Positions 24,090-33,279 of a stretch of 64,000 bases of DNA are shown here, one piece after another. A model generated the notes under the pieces. It saw nothing but the letters and a program-made list of their open reading frames with translations. It was not told where the DNA came from and did not search any database. A program made the position numbers and the translations under genes. The stretch spans positions 372,001 to 436,000 of the forward strand of contig NZ_AP023356.1 of the NCBI RefSeq assembly GCF_018324205.1, in the 5' to 3' direction. Numbering within the stretch: position 1 is the first letter of the stretch; every line of letters starts with the position of its first letter. This stretch comes from Actinoplanes ianthinogenes. GTDB taxonomy: Bacteria > Actinomycetota > Actinomycetes > Mycobacteriales > Micromonosporaceae.

Positions 24090-25052
24090 GTGACCGGCAT
24101 GCACATCGTCGCCGTGCTGGCGCTGGACCGGGTGATCCCGTTCGACCTGGCCACGCCGCTCGAGGTGTTCAGCCGGGTGCGGCTCGCGGACGGGAGCGCG
24201 CCCTACGAGGTGCGGGTCTGCTCCACGGCCGGGACGGTGGATGCCGGAGCGTTCACGCTGCAGGCGCCCTGGGGGCTGGAGACCCTGCTCGACGCGGACA
24301 CGATCATCCTGCCCGGGTGTGCGGACGGTGCGGTCGTCGTACCGGAAAGGGTGTTGACCTGTCTCCGCAAGGCGGCGGCGGGCGGTGCGCGGATCGCGTC
24401 GATCTGCGCCGGGGCCTTCATCCTGGCCGAGACGGGACTGCTGGACGGGCTGCGGGCGACGACCCATTGGCTCGCCGCGTCGCTGCTGGCCGCGAAGTAT
24501 CCGCAGGTCGAGGTGGATCCCGGCGTGCTCTATGTGGACAACGGGCAGTTCCTGACGTCGGCGGGCGCGGCGGCCGGGCTGGATCTGTGCCTGCATCTGA
24601 TCAGGCGGGACCATGGGTCGGCGGTGGCGGCGGACGCGGCCCGGCTGTCGGTGATGCCGCTGGAGCGGGAGGGTGGGCAGGCGCAGTTCATCGTGCCGGA
24701 GCAGCCGCCCACGCCCCGCGGTTCGGCGCTCGAGCCGCTGCTCCGGTGGATGCAGGAGAACACCGACGTCGATCTCACCCTCGGTGCCATCGCGGCGCGG
24801 GGCGGGATGAGCGTCCGGACGCTGAACCGGCGGTTCCGCGAGCAGACCGGGACGACCCCGCTGCAATGGCTGCTGCGCGCCCGGATCCGCCGCGCCCAGC
24901 ACCTCCTGGAGGCGACCGACGAGCCGGTCGAACAGATCGCCGGCCGTGTCGGATTCGGATCACCCACGGCCTTCCGTGACCGCTTCAAACGCGTCGTCGG
25001 CGCCAGCCCGCAGAGCTACCGCGCGACCTTCCGCGTCTCCTACCGGAAGTAG
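24090..25052 (+). CDS. GlxA-family regulator (DJ-1/PfpI plus AraC domain)
   Basis: 320 residues from GTG 24090, or 317 from ATG 24099, which has GTAGGGTGA before it. Residues 5-190 form a DJ-1/PfpI-like domain with the nucleophile-elbow segment I-C-A-G-A-F-I-L-A near 110 (Cys retained). Residues 215-320 are two AraC-type helix-turn-helices (G-M-S-V-R-T-L-N-R-R-F and I-A-G-R-V-G-F-G-S-P-T-A-F-R-D-R-F). Such regulators often control amide, choline or arginine use. No obvious target is adjacent; the next gene is convergent. Confidence 0.9.
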   Translation: MTGMHIVAVLALDRVIPFDLATPLEVFSRVRLADGSAPYEVRVCSTAGTVDAGAFTLQAPWGLETLLDADTIILPGCADGAVVVPERVLTCLRKAAAGGARIASICAGAFILAETGLLDGLRATTHWLAASLLAAKYPQVEVDPGVLYVDNGQFLTSAGAAAGLDLCLHLIRRDHGSAVAADAARLSVMPLEREGGQAQFIVPEQPPTPRGSALEPLLRWMQENTDVDLTLGAIAARGGMSVRTLNRRFREQTGTTPLQWLLRARIRRAQHLLEATDEPVEQIAGRVGFGSPTAFRDRFKRVVGASPQSYRATFRVSYRK

Positions 25053-25143
25053 AGGCCGTTCGAGGACCCGATTTCGTTACGCTCTGCGCCCGCCCCAACC
25101 GCACCGATCAGGTCCCGTGGCTCCCCGCGACGCCCAGCCCACC

Positions 25144-25170
25144 CCACGGCCCGCCCGGCGGTCGCCGTGG
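25144..25170. terminator. Hairpin between convergent genes
   Basis: CCACGGC and GCCGTGG (7-bp arms, 13-base loop) lie between the GlxA-type gene and the convergent SDR gene. Weak but well placed. Confidence 0.35.
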
Positions 25171-25175
25171 CCGGG

Positions 25176-25874
25176 CTAAAGCGCCCGCAGCCCGTCGGCG
25201 TCAAGCAGGTAGGCCGGCGCCAACTCGGTCGCCGGCAGGCCGAGCACCGCCGCGCCGGCGGACTCCGGGGTCGGGGCCGCCGTAAGCCTCGCGGCGAACG
25301 CGTCCCGGGAGATCCCTTCGGCCTGCGCATAGGCCCGGATGCCGGTTTCCCCCACCGTCGTCCCCGGAGTGAGCACCGGCAGCACCGCCGTCACCCCGAT
25401 CCCCGAGTCTCGTGCCTCGCCGGCCGCATAGCCGGTGATCAGCCGGACCGTGGCCTTCGCGCCGGCATATCCACCGCTCAACGGCGAGCCGCGCAACTCC
25501 GCCGCGCTGCCGAACACCACGACCCGTGCGCCCGCGGGGAGCGGCAGGCGCAGGGCGGCCCGCAGCCAGACGAAGGCCATCCGCACGTCCTGGTGCCAGT
25601 TGACCGAGAACGACTCCCACGAGTGCTCGGTCAGCGGCCGCATCTCCGGCGCCGCGCCCGCGGTCAGCACCAGCAGATCGGGCCGGGTGTCGGCGAGCAC
25701 CTTCTCGGCGAACACCTCGTCGGTCGCGTCGCCCGCCACGCCGTCGGCGGAATCCGGATGCCGGGCGACGACCGTGACGCGCGCTCCGGCCTCCCGGGCG
25801 GCGCGGGCCACCCCGAGACCGAAGCCGCGGCTGCCGCCGACCACCACTGCTGACTTACCTGTCATCGCTGTCAT
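25176..25874 (-). CDS. SDR-family oxidoreductase
   Basis: 232 residues of the classical short-chain dehydrogenase fold. The nucleotide site is G-G-S-R-G-F-G-L-G near residue 14. The catalytic serine is in F-G-S-A-A near 123 and the Y-x-x-x-K pair is Y-A-G-A-K near 136. The ending is shorter than typical. Its first 20 bases overlap the sigma-factor gene upstream, so the two are co-translated. Pairing of SDR enzymes with SigJ-like factors is seen elsewhere, and the sigma factor may control this enzyme. Substrate unknown. Confidence 0.83.
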   Translation of the reverse strand: MTAMTGKSAVVVGGSRGFGLGVARAAREAGARVTVVARHPDSADGVAGDATDEVFAEKVLADTRPDLLVLTAGAAPEMRPLTEHSWESFSVNWHQDVRMAFVWLRAALRLPLPAGARVVVFGSAAELRGSPLSGGYAGAKATVRLITGYAAGEARDSGIGVTAVLPVLTPGTTVGETGIRAYAQAEGISRDAFAARLTAAPTPESAGAAVLGLPATELAPAYLLDADGLRAL

Positions 25875-26817
25875 ACCCGAGTAGATCCCGCGGCGGTGCC
25901 AGAGTCACCGGCTGGCCGAACATCGGGAACAACTCCGCATTCAGGAAGATGTGGATGCTCCGGATTCCGCCGGGATCGATCTCCAGGACGTGCAGGGCGT
26001 GTGCCTCCCGGTCGGCGTACATGGCGAAGGTCGGCTGGCCGTTCGCCGTCGGCGTCACCGGGAGCATCGTGAACTGGCCGGGGCGGCGCAGCACGTGAGT
26101 GGCGAGGAAACCGAGCACGTGACGGCGGCCGGTGAACCACGTGGCGTGCGGCGGCATCTCCAGGGTGACGTCCTCGCGGAGCACCGCGGCGAGCGCTTCG
26201 ACGTCGGCACGCTCGAACGCGTCGACGTACCGAAGCAGTTGTTTCTGCAGGTGAGGGTGGTCCGGCTCGGTCATCCCGTCCGGGTCGGGCGCCAGGCGGC
26301 GCAGGCGGTCGCGGGCGCGCAGCAGGGCACTGTTGACCGCGATCGTGGTGGTGCCCAGGGTGGCGGCGACCTCGTCGGCGGGCAGGTCGGCGACGTCCCG
26401 CAGGATCAGCACGGCCCGCTGCTTGGCGGGCAGGTGCTGCAGGGCGGCGACGAACGCGAGCCGGATCTGCTGGCGCGCACCGGCCTCGTCGGCCGGGTCG
26501 ACCGGCAGCGGGCTGAGCCAGCGGGTTTCCGCGGGCGCCGGCCGCGCACGCGCCTGCCAGTCCGCTTCCGCGGCACCGAGGCCGGCCGGGAGCGCCCGGC
26601 GGCCGCGCTGGTCGGCCAGGCGCAGGCAGACGTTGGTGGCGATCTGGTACAGCCAGGTGCGCAGCGACGACCGGCCCTCGAAGCGGTCGAAGCCACGCCA
26701 GGCCCGCAGGTACGCGTCCTGCACGGCGTCCTCGGCGTCGGCCGCCGACCCGAGCATCCGGTAGCAGTGCGCGAGAATCTCCGGCCGTAGCGGCGCGGCC
26801 ACCTCGGCGAATCCCAT
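25855..26817 (-). CDS. ECF sigma factor with SnoaL-like C-terminus (SigJ type)
   Basis: 320 residues from the ATG at 26817, which has the textbook site AGGAGGTGG six bases upstream; the longer in-frame start has none. Region 2 spans residues 10-75 (D-A-E-D-A-V-Q-D-A-Y-L-R-A-W). Region 4 is near 130-180 (L-P-A-K-Q-R-A-V-L-I-L-R-D-V). A SnoaL-like (NTF2-fold) domain covers 200-310, as in SigJ/SigG-like ECF41-type factors, where it replaces an anti-sigma factor and tunes activity. Co-translated with the SDR gene downstream; divergent from a serine hydrolase gene. Confidence 0.9.
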   Translation of the reverse strand: MGFAEVAAPLRPEILAHCYRMLGSAADAEDAVQDAYLRAWRGFDRFEGRSSLRTWLYQIATNVCLRLADQRGRRALPAGLGAAEADWQARARPAPAETRWLSPLPVDPADEAGARQQIRLAFVAALQHLPAKQRAVLILRDVADLPADEVAATLGTTTIAVNSALLRARDRLRRLAPDPDGMTEPDHPHLQKQLLRYVDAFERADVEALAAVLREDVTLEMPPHATWFTGRRHVLGFLATHVLRRPGQFTMLPVTPTANGQPTFAMYADREAHALHVLEIDPGGIRSIHIFLNAELFPMFGQPVTLAPPRDLLGYDSDDR

Positions 26818-26896
26818 GGCGAACCACCTCCTCTCGCCATACAGACCCACGGCGCACCCGAAACTCACCGGCGCTCACCAGCCGTACCGTAATTCG

Positions 26897-27916
26897 ATGT
26901 ACTCGATCGCGGCCGATACCGATACTTTGCCGGTGGATCGAGGCCTTGCCCAGCGCGCCACCGCGCTCATCGAGTCGGCGGGGTACGGCGACGGCGACCG
27001 GGTCGTGGTCGGCCTGCGGCACGGGGACGCGCCGGCCGTGTACGTCAGCCACGGCGAGCCGTTCACGACGGCCTGCGTCGCGTCGGTGTCGAAGCAGATC
27101 ACCGCGGCGTGCGTGGCGCTGCTGGTGCGGCAGGGCCAGCTCGACGTCGAGTCGGCGCTGGCCAGATGGATTCCCGAGCTGCCGGCGTGGGCGGCCACCG
27201 TCCGCGTGCGGCACCTGATCCACCACACCGGCGGACTGCCCGAGGCCGGCGAGTTCTTCGCGCTCAAGAAGGCGGGCCGGGATCGGACCGTACACGGAAT
27301 GCTGGCCGAGCTGGCCGGGCACGAGTCCCTGGAGAGCATCCCGGGAACCGCGTTCAGCTATCGCAACCCCGGTTACGCGTGCCTGTCGGTCATCGTCGAA
27401 CGTGTCGCCAGCGAGCCGTTCCCCGATTTCGCGCGTTCGCGCCTGTTCGAGCCGCTGGGCATGGCCGCCACCGGATACTGGCCCGGCCCGGAGCCGTTCC
27501 CGCCCGGCACCACGCCGACCGAGCTGGGCTCCCCGGCGCCGCTGTCACTGGGCGACTGCGGTGTCTGGTCGACGGCGGCCGACCTGATGCGCTGGAACGA
27601 GGCGCTGGCCGCCGACGAGCTGGGCGTCTCCGGCCTGCTGCACACCGCGGGGCGGCTCGACGACGGCCCGCCCCTCCCCTACGGCTGGGGTGTCGACGTG
27701 CTGACCAGGGCCGGTTTTCCGCTGCACCGCCACGGCGGCGTGTGGGCCGGCCTGAGCGCCGAGATCGCCCGGTTGCCCGCGCAGCGTGCCGCGATGGTGG
27801 TGATCGCGCTGGATCATGCGGAGGCACGCACCAAACGGCTCGCCGACAGTGTGATCGACGACCTGATCGCCCGCGGCGAGACGTCAGCCGGTCAGCGGCG
27901 GTCGGCGGCCACGTAG
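26897..27916 (+). CDS. Serine hydrolase of the beta-lactamase/DD-peptidase fold
   Basis: 339 residues from the ATG at 26897. Catalytic motifs of class C beta-lactamase-like enzymes are present: S-V-S-K near residue 65 (nucleophile Ser and Lys), Y-R-N near 155 and H-G-G near 278. No signal peptide is evident, so it is probably an intracellular esterase or D-amino-peptidase rather than a beta-lactamase. Divergent from the SigJ-type gene across 79 bases, so the sigma factor could drive it. The 3' end overlaps a convergent small gene by 25 bases. Confidence 0.83.
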   Translation: MYSIAADTDTLPVDRGLAQRATALIESAGYGDGDRVVVGLRHGDAPAVYVSHGEPFTTACVASVSKQITAACVALLVRQGQLDVESALARWIPELPAWAATVRVRHLIHHTGGLPEAGEFFALKKAGRDRTVHGMLAELAGHESLESIPGTAFSYRNPGYACLSVIVERVASEPFPDFARSRLFEPLGMAATGYWPGPEPFPPGTTPTELGSPAPLSLGDCGVWSTAADLMRWNEALAADELGVSGLLHTAGRLDDGPPLPYGWGVDVLTRAGFPLHRHGGVWAGLSAEIARLPAQRAAMVVIALDHAEARTKRLADSVIDDLIARGETSAGQRRSAAT

Positions 27917-28188
27917 GACGCCGCGGCGGTGGCGGCCGAGACCGCGAGCACCGACGGCCAGGCGCCGATCCTCTTGGCGAGCGGGTGGGACAGGCCGAAC
28001 GCCCCCACATAGGTCGCCACCAGCGCCCCGGTCACCGCCGGGCTGGTGCGCCGCGCCCACTCGCGCCCGGCCAGCACGCCGCCGGCCGCGAGGACGACAC
28101 CCCCGAGCGGCCGGATGCCGGTCCGCCGGGCGAGCTGCCAGCCACCGATGAGGGAGCCCGCGGTGATCACAGCGGTAGGAACACGCAT
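27892..28188 (-). CDS. Small membrane protein
   Basis: 98 residues from the ATG at 28188. Three hydrophobic helices (A-V-I-T-A-G-S-L-I-G-G near 10, L-G-G-V-V-L-A-A-G-G-V-L near 32, A-L-V-A-T-Y-V-G-A-F-G near 58) alternate with basic turns, and a fourth weak one ends the protein. The frame remains open upstream but becomes proline/arginine-rich and unlikely. No family known to me by name. Overlaps the convergent serine hydrolase end. Confidence 0.55.
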   Translation of the reverse strand: MRVPTAVITAGSLIGGWQLARRTGIRPLGGVVLAAGGVLAGREWARRTSPAVTGALVATYVGAFGLSHPLAKRIGAWPSVLAVSAATAAASYVAADRR

Positions 28189-28459
28189 GCCACGACCGTA
28201 GCGCACCGGTCCGGCCGCCTCGCCACAAGCCCGCGCGCCGGATCCGCTCCTCTCAGCCACTGGTGTCGATGACACCGGCGCAGGGTCAGATGAGCCCCGG
28301 CCAGGCAGATGAGGGTCCAGCCGGCGCTGACGACGATCACGGTGCTTCTCCCGGCCGCCGTCATCGGCAACGAGTCCTCCGCACGCCCACGGAGCGGGCC
28401 GTGACCAGCAGGCCGTCGCCGCCGGTCGACGAGAACTCCGCGGCGGGGGCGGCGGGCGG

Positions 28460-29446
28460 TCAGTGCCCGGCCGCCAGCGCCTCGCCCAGGGGTGTGCGGG
28501 TGTGCAGGACCCGGGTGCCGGCCCGCCTGCTGTCGACGAGGCCGGCATCGCGGAGCACGGTGAGGTGGTGCGACGCCGTGGACGCCGCCAGGCCGGTCAG
28601 CTCGGCGCACTCCGACGTCGACAACGGCTGCTGGAGCTCGACGACCAGGCGCGCGCGAGCGGAACCCAGCAGCGCGGTGAGCGCTCCGAGGGTGTCCGAC
28701 ACCGGACGGTGCCAAGTCTCCGAGATGCCGTGTGCCGGATAGAAGACCGTCGGCTGGGTGGGCGCCTCGTCCAGCACGAAGCACCGGTGGGTGGCCATCA
28801 CCGAGGGCACCAGCACCAGCCCGGTGCCGCCGCAGTCGATCGTGTTCGCATAGTGCGGCAGTTCCACCCGGACGGCGTGGTCGAGCCAGGTGACGGACGC
28901 GTGCAGGGTGGCCGCCATCTCCGCGAGCCCGGCGTCGCTGATGCGCCGGGCCCGGACCGCGATGTCGGCGCGCAGCAGGCGGAGCATCTGCGGCCAGACC
29001 GGCGCCAGCAGCGTCGACCAGACCTCCTGCCAGGCGTCGGCGATCGCGGCCCGGGCCCGGGCCGGGTTCGCGATCAGCTCGCGGATCGCCTGCTGCCGGG
29101 CGCCGCTGGAACGCAGCACCATCTTGTCCAGGTCGGATCGCAGCAGGTCGTCCGGGACGCGGCGCAGCCGGTCCAGCTCATCCTCGGGCGTCATGTCACC
29201 GGACGGCGCGGAGGTGAGGAAGTCGGGAAGGTAGCCGTCGACACCGCTGATCATCGCCAGCAGCCGGAACGCCTCGCTCGCCGGCTCGTCCCGCAGGGTG
29301 CGGAACCAGCCCCAGTGCAGTGGCGCGACCTGGGGCCGCAGCACCACCCGGACCGCGTGCACGAGCTCGTACCCCGGGGAGATGCCGAAGCGGACCGCGG
29401 AGACGTCGGCCGGATCCAGCCGGAACTCGACAACCTTTCGATCCAC
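28460..29446 (-). CDS. ArsR-like regulator with DUF5937-type N-terminal domain
   Basis: 328 residues. The last 80 form an ArsR winged helix (L-S-T-S-E-C-A-E-L-T-G-L-A-A-S-T-A-S-H-H-L then L-R-D-A-G-L-V). The first 240 residues match the DUF5937 type found in actinomycetes, starting with V-E-F-R-L-D-P-A-D and containing F-L-T-S-A-P. The ligand is unknown. Divergent from a YciI-like gene 86 bases away, the probable target. Confidence 0.82.
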   Translation of the reverse strand: MDRKVVEFRLDPADVSAVRFGISPGYELVHAVRVVLRPQVAPLHWGWFRTLRDEPASEAFRLLAMISGVDGYLPDFLTSAPSGDMTPEDELDRLRRVPDDLLRSDLDKMVLRSSGARQQAIRELIANPARARAAIADAWQEVWSTLLAPVWPQMLRLLRADIAVRARRISDAGLAEMAATLHASVTWLDHAVRVELPHYANTIDCGGTGLVLVPSVMATHRCFVLDEAPTQPTVFYPAHGISETWHRPVSDTLGALTALLGSARARLVVELQQPLSTSECAELTGLAASTASHHLTVLRDAGLVDSRRAGTRVLHTRTPLGEALAAGH

Positions 29447-29532
29447 ATCGAAAGCCTAGTCGCCGGGGTGCCCGGTCATCGAAGGTGAAGTCCGCACAGG
29501 CGGCCTGACCGGCCACGACAGAGGAGAATCCG

Positions 29533-29907
29533 ATGGCGCAGTACTTCCTGACCGTCCCCGGCGACGCGACCGAGGAGCCGACCCTGGCGTCCCTGCACGA
29601 GACGAATCCGGCCGAGCTGGAGGCTCTGGTGGCGGCCGTGGGGCGGGTGAACACCGACCTGCACGAGGCCGGTGTCTTCGTCCAGGCCGGCGGGCTGCAC
29701 CCGCCGTCGACCGCGGTCACCATCGACGCCACCGGCACCGAGGCGAAGCGCGTCCCCGGGCCGTTCGTGACGGCGCCGGAGTACCTCAGCGGTTTCTGGA
29801 TCATCGATGTCCCGGACCGGGAGGCCGCCCTCACCTGGGCCGAGCGGTGCTCGGCAGCCGCCCGGTCGCGGATCGAGGTCCGCGCGCTCCAGGGCGGCGC
29901 CGAGTAG
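29533..29907 (+). CDS. YciI-like (DGPF-domain) protein
   Basis: 124 residues with GAGGAGAAT before the ATG. Matches the YCII-related/DGPF family: a ferredoxin-like fold beginning M-A-Q-Y-F-L-T-V, an L-x-x-A-G-V-F-V-Q-A-G-G-L strand, then V-T-A-P-E-Y-L-S-G-F-W-I-I-D-V and a closing helix rich in alanine and basic residues. Members are often encoded beside ECF sigma factors or ArsR-like regulators, as here. Biochemical role unsettled. Its end overlaps the convergent Lnt-like gene by 77 bases. Confidence 0.83.
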   Translation: MAQYFLTVPGDATEEPTLASLHETNPAELEALVAAVGRVNTDLHEAGVFVQAGGLHPPSTAVTIDATGTEAKRVPGPFVTAPEYLSGFWIIDVPDREAALTWAERCSAAARSRIEVRALQGGAE

Positions 29908-31261
29908 CGCGTCGCCCGGCCATCAGGACCAAGACCAGAGAGAAGATCAAGAACCAGTTTCCGGTACGCCCGTAGAACGTTCCCGGGGCCGACGGTGCCA
30001 CGGTGACCAGTAGTTGCGCGTCGCCGGCCGTGGCTTCGCCGAGCAGCCGGCCGGTGGGGCCGGAAACGGTCAGCCGGCCGAAGGCGGCGGCGCGGACCAC
30101 GGTCGTGCCGGTCTCGACGCCGCGGACCACCGCCATCCGGCTGTGCAGCCAGCCGTCGCCGGTGAAGTCGAGGGCCGGGACGAGCAGCATGGTGGCGCCG
30201 TGTGCGCGGTAGCGGCGGGTCAGGTCGGGGAAGTCCAGGTCCTTGCAGATGGCTATCCCGTACCGGCCGTCGACGATCAGGTCGTCGTCACCGGGGGTGA
30301 GCCAGTCGTCCTCCAGACCCTTGATCAGGTGTTGCTTGGCATAGGTCCGGACGGCCGGGCCGAGTACGACGGCGACGTTGCGGGCGGTGCCGCCGTCGTG
30401 CTGGACGGCACCGACGATGACCTGGACACCGCGGTTCGTCACCGGCCGGAACGCCGCCGCCAGTGCCTGCGGGCTCGCGGTGAACACCTTCTCGGGCAGC
30501 ACGACGATCGTGGCGCCCTGGCCGGCCAGGCTCTGCACGCGTGGCAGGTAGCGGGCCAGCAGCTCCTGCCCGGACGGCTGGTCGAGGGGCAGGCCGTCCT
30601 CGGTCTGTTCCAGGGCGACCAGGCCCACCCGCAGTTTCCCGGTTGCGGCGGAGGGGCGGGTCAGCGACCAGGTGGCCCAGCCGGCGGTCGTGACGGTGAG
30701 CGCGAGCAGGCAGGCGAGCGCCGGTTTCGTCCGGGTGGCCCGCTTGCCGGCGGTGAGCAGCGCGGCGAGGGCGATGGGGGTGGCGAGCAGCAGGTAGGTG
30801 ACGCCCCAGACGCCGGTGAGGGCGGTCAGCTGGATGATCGGGCGCACGTCGGCCTGGGTGTAGGCGAGGCTCCACCAGGCGCCGTTGGGCATCAGCAACG
30901 ACACCGTGTATTCGCCGAGGACCCACAGGGCCGGGGTGGCGAGGATGGCGGTCGCGGTCCGGCCCCGGCGCAGCAGCGCGCCCGCGAGGCCGATCGTGCC
31001 GGTGGCCAGGGCCGTGCCGTAGAGGACGAAGGCGATCACCACCGGGAGCGGGATCTGCAACGTGCGGTGGTAGTAGGTGGCCATCGCCAGCTGGCCGAGC
31101 GGCCAGGCGAGCAGGGTCGCGAACAGAGCCTTGCGGTGTGCGAAGGCGGCGAGCACCAGCAGGGGCAGCGGGGCCAGCCAGGTGAGTATCGGCAGGGGTT
31201 GCAGGCCGTATCCGCCGAGCCACAGGAGAGCGCTCAGGGCGGCGGCGACGATCGTCGACAT
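29831..31261 (-). CDS. Apolipoprotein N-acyltransferase-like membrane nitrilase
   Basis: 476 residues. About seven N-terminal membrane helices (residues 1-200) are followed by a carbon-nitrogen-hydrolase domain (205-440) and a last helix (W-F-L-I-F-S-L-V-L-V-L). The nitrilase triad is visible: Glu in L-P-E-K-V-F near 252, Lys in H-L-I-K-G near 312 and Cys in A-I-C-K-D-L near 339. Lnt enzymes move an acyl chain to the N-terminal cysteine of lipoproteins. The primary actinobacterial copy is usually larger, next to ppm1, so this may be a paralogue acting on a specific lipoprotein. Confidence 0.82.
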   Translation of the reverse strand: MSTIVAAALSALLWLGGYGLQPLPILTWLAPLPLLVLAAFAHRKALFATLLAWPLGQLAMATYYHRTLQIPLPVVIAFVLYGTALATGTIGLAGALLRRGRTATAILATPALWVLGEYTVSLLMPNGAWWSLAYTQADVRPIIQLTALTGVWGVTYLLLATPIALAALLTAGKRATRTKPALACLLALTVTTAGWATWSLTRPSAATGKLRVGLVALEQTEDGLPLDQPSGQELLARYLPRVQSLAGQGATIVVLPEKVFTASPQALAAAFRPVTNRGVQVIVGAVQHDGGTARNVAVVLGPAVRTYAKQHLIKGLEDDWLTPGDDDLIVDGRYGIAICKDLDFPDLTRRYRAHGATMLLVPALDFTGDGWLHSRMAVVRGVETGTTVVRAAAFGRLTVSGPTGRLLGEATAGDAQLLVTVAPSAPGTFYGRTGNWFLIFSLVLVLMAGRRATRRRPGARGPRSATGRLPSTARPR

Positions 31262-31350
31262 GGCACTCAGGGTCCGGCGGGCCGAGGCGGAACGGATCGC
31301 CGCACGGGAGGGGTCCGATCTGGTCCCGTGGAGGGAAGCGGGCGGCGCGG

Positions 31351-32604
31351 GTGGCGGACGATACTGCCGACGTGAAGCGGTATGCGAACCTCGCCGTCAC
31401 GCCGGCCGCGGTCGTGGCGACCGTGCTGCCGGTGGTGACGGGCGGGCCGGACGACTGGTGGGTGCTGCCGCTCGCGCTCGCCTCCTCCGTGCCGGTGCTG
31501 TGGCGGGACCGCGCGCTCGTGCCGGTCAGCCTGACCGTCGGGGTGGCCACCACGGTGTCGGCCTCGCTCGGCGCTCCCCCGCTGCTGCCGGTCGGGCCGC
31601 TGGTCTGCCTCTACACCTTCGCGGCGCGGGCCTCGCTGCCGCTGCGGCTGCTCGGGATCGTCGTGACGGCGGTGGGACTGCTGGTGTCGGTGCTGTTCCC
31701 AAAGCCGGACGTCGAGGTGATGCGGTATCTCACGCTGGCTTTCGTCTTTGCCTACGCGCTCGGCACGAGCACGCGGGCCCGGCGGGAGCGGGAGTCGGCA
31801 TCGGCCGAACGGGAACGCCGGCTCGCCGGGGAGCGGGAGGCGGCGGTGTTGCGGGAGCGGACGCGGATCGCCCGGGACCTGCACGACATCGTGACGCATG
31901 CGCTCGGGGTGATGGTGGTGCAGGCGGAGGCGGGGCCGTTGGTCGTACGGAAAGATCCGGATCTGGCGAATGCGGCCTTTGCAGCGATCGCATCGACCGG
32001 GCGCGACGCGGTCGGCCAGCTGCGGCGGGCGGTCGGTGCCCTGCGGGAGCCCGCCGATCAACCACTCGACCAGCCCGGGCTCGCGCAACTACCGGCCCTG
32101 GTGGAGCGGCTGCGGGATTCCGGGCTGGAGGCCGGGCTGACCGTTTCCGGCACGCCGTTCGCGCCGCCCGCCGATGTCGGGGTCGCCGTGTACCGCATCG
32201 TGCAGGAGTCGCTGACCAACGTGCTGCGGCACGCCGAGGCTCGCTCGGTCCAGGTCGTCCTGGAATACCTGGCGTCGTCGCTGACGGTGTCGATCACCGA
32301 CGACGGGCGGGGTGCGGCGCCGTCCGGGCCGGCCGGCTACGGCATCGTCGGGATGCGGGAGCGGGCTCAGGCATGCGGCGGCTCGCTGCGCGCGGGCCCG
32401 GTCGGCGGCGGTTTCGCGGTGACCGCGACCCTGCCGGCCGCCGGCGGCTCGGCGGCGCCGCCGCCGATGGAGGGACGCTCCGCGGCGGCAACGCCGGACG
32501 ATCCGGGCTCCGCGGCGGCAACGCCGGACGATCCGGGCTCCGCGACGGCAACGCCGGAGGGCGGGAGCCTTTCGGGGGCGGCGCGGCGCGGGGCGGGGGC
32601 CTGA
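31351..32604 (+). CDS. NarL-type sensor histidine kinase
   Basis: 417 residues from GTG 31351 (GTG 31372 also possible). Four or five membrane helices span 15-145. The HisKA_3 box R-I-A-R-D-L-H-D-I-V-T-H near 175 carries the phospho-accepting His. The ATPase domain follows (Q-E-S-L-T-N-V-L-R-H, D-D-G-R-G, G-I-V-G-M-R-E-R). The last 50 residues are a repeat tail of S-A-A-A-T-P-D-D-P-G units with no known role. The stop overlaps the ATG of the partner regulator. The stimulus is unknown; the sensor is all membrane, with no extracellular domain. Confidence 0.9.
   Translation: MADDTADVKRYANLAVTPAAVVATVLPVVTGGPDDWWVLPLALASSVPVLWRDRALVPVSLTVGVATTVSASLGAPPLLPVGPLVCLYTFAARASLPLRLLGIVVTAVGLLVSVLFPKPDVEVMRYLTLAFVFAYALGTSTRARRERESASAERERRLAGEREAAVLRERTRIARDLHDIVTHALGVMVVQAEAGPLVVRKDPDLANAAFAAIASTGRDAVGQLRRAVGALREPADQPLDQPGLAQLPALVERLRDSGLEAGLTVSGTPFAPPADVGVAVYRIVQESLTNVLRHAEARSVQVVLEYLASSLTVSITDDGRGAAPSGPAGYGIVGMRERAQACGGSLRAGPVGGGFAVTATLPAAGGSAAPPPMEGRSAAATPDDPGSAAATPDDPGSATATPEGGSLSGAARRGAGA
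32480..32568 (+). repeat. 30-bp tandem repeats in kinase tail
   Basis: Almost three copies of a 30-bp unit (CGCGGCGGCAACGCCGGACG...) encode the decapeptide S-A-A-A-T-P-D-D-P-G near the C-terminus of the sensor kinase. In frame. Confidence 0.75.
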
Positions 32605-33260
32605 TGGTGCGGGTGGTGCTTGCCGATGACCAGGAGCTGTTCCGGGCCGGGTTCGCGACGATCCTTGGTGCGGAGGCGGACATCGAGGTGGTCGCGGAGG
32701 CCGCGGACGGGGCGGCGGCGGTGCGGGCCGCGGTGGAGCACGCGCCGGACGTGGTGCTGATGGACATGCGGATGCCGGTGCTGGACGGGGTGGCGGCGAC
32801 GCGGCAGGTGTGTGCGCGGACGCCGAGCCGGGTGCTGGCGCTGACCATGTTCGACAACGATGAGTACCTTTATGCGGTCTTGCGCGCCGGGGCCAGCGGG
32901 TTCCTGCTCAAGGACGTGCCGCGGGCCGAGCTGGTGCGGGCGGTGCGGGTGGTCGCGGGCGGGGAGTCGCTGCTCGCGCCGGCGGTGACCGCGCGGGTGA
33001 TCGGTGAGCTGCACCGGCGGGGCAACCCGGACCCGGCGCTGGCCACCGCGGTCTCCGGGCTGACCGCGCGGGAGACCGACGTGCTGCGGCTGATCGCGGG
33101 CGGGCTGTCCAACGCGGAGATCGCCGCGCACCACCACCTGAGCGAGCACACGATCAAGACCCATGTCGGGAACCTGTTCGCCAAGCTCGGCCTGCGTGAC
33201 CGCGCACAGGCAGTGATGGTCGCCTATGAGTCCGGTCTGGTGACCCCCGGCTCTGGATGA
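32604..33260 (+). CDS. NarL/LuxR-type response regulator
   Basis: 218 residues. The receiver domain has acidic pair D8-D9, phosphoacceptor Asp54 (V-L-M-D-M-R-M-P) and Lys in F-L-L-K-D near 104. The LuxR helix-turn-helix is at 150-205 (L-T-A-R-E-T-D-V-L ... E-H-T-I-K-T-H-V). Coupled by an ATGA overlap to the kinase gene, so the two form one two-component system. Targets may include the following DUF1349 gene, which starts 19 bases later, and the protease gene. Confidence 0.93.
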   Translation: MVRVVLADDQELFRAGFATILGAEADIEVVAEAADGAAAVRAAVEHAPDVVLMDMRMPVLDGVAATRQVCARTPSRVLALTMFDNDEYLYAVLRAGASGFLLKDVPRAELVRAVRVVAGGESLLAPAVTARVIGELHRRGNPDPALATAVSGLTARETDVLRLIAGGLSNAEIAAHHHLSEHTIKTHVGNLFAKLGLRDRAQAVMVAYESGLVTPGSG

Positions 33261-33279
33261 TCACGCATAGAGTGGCGTG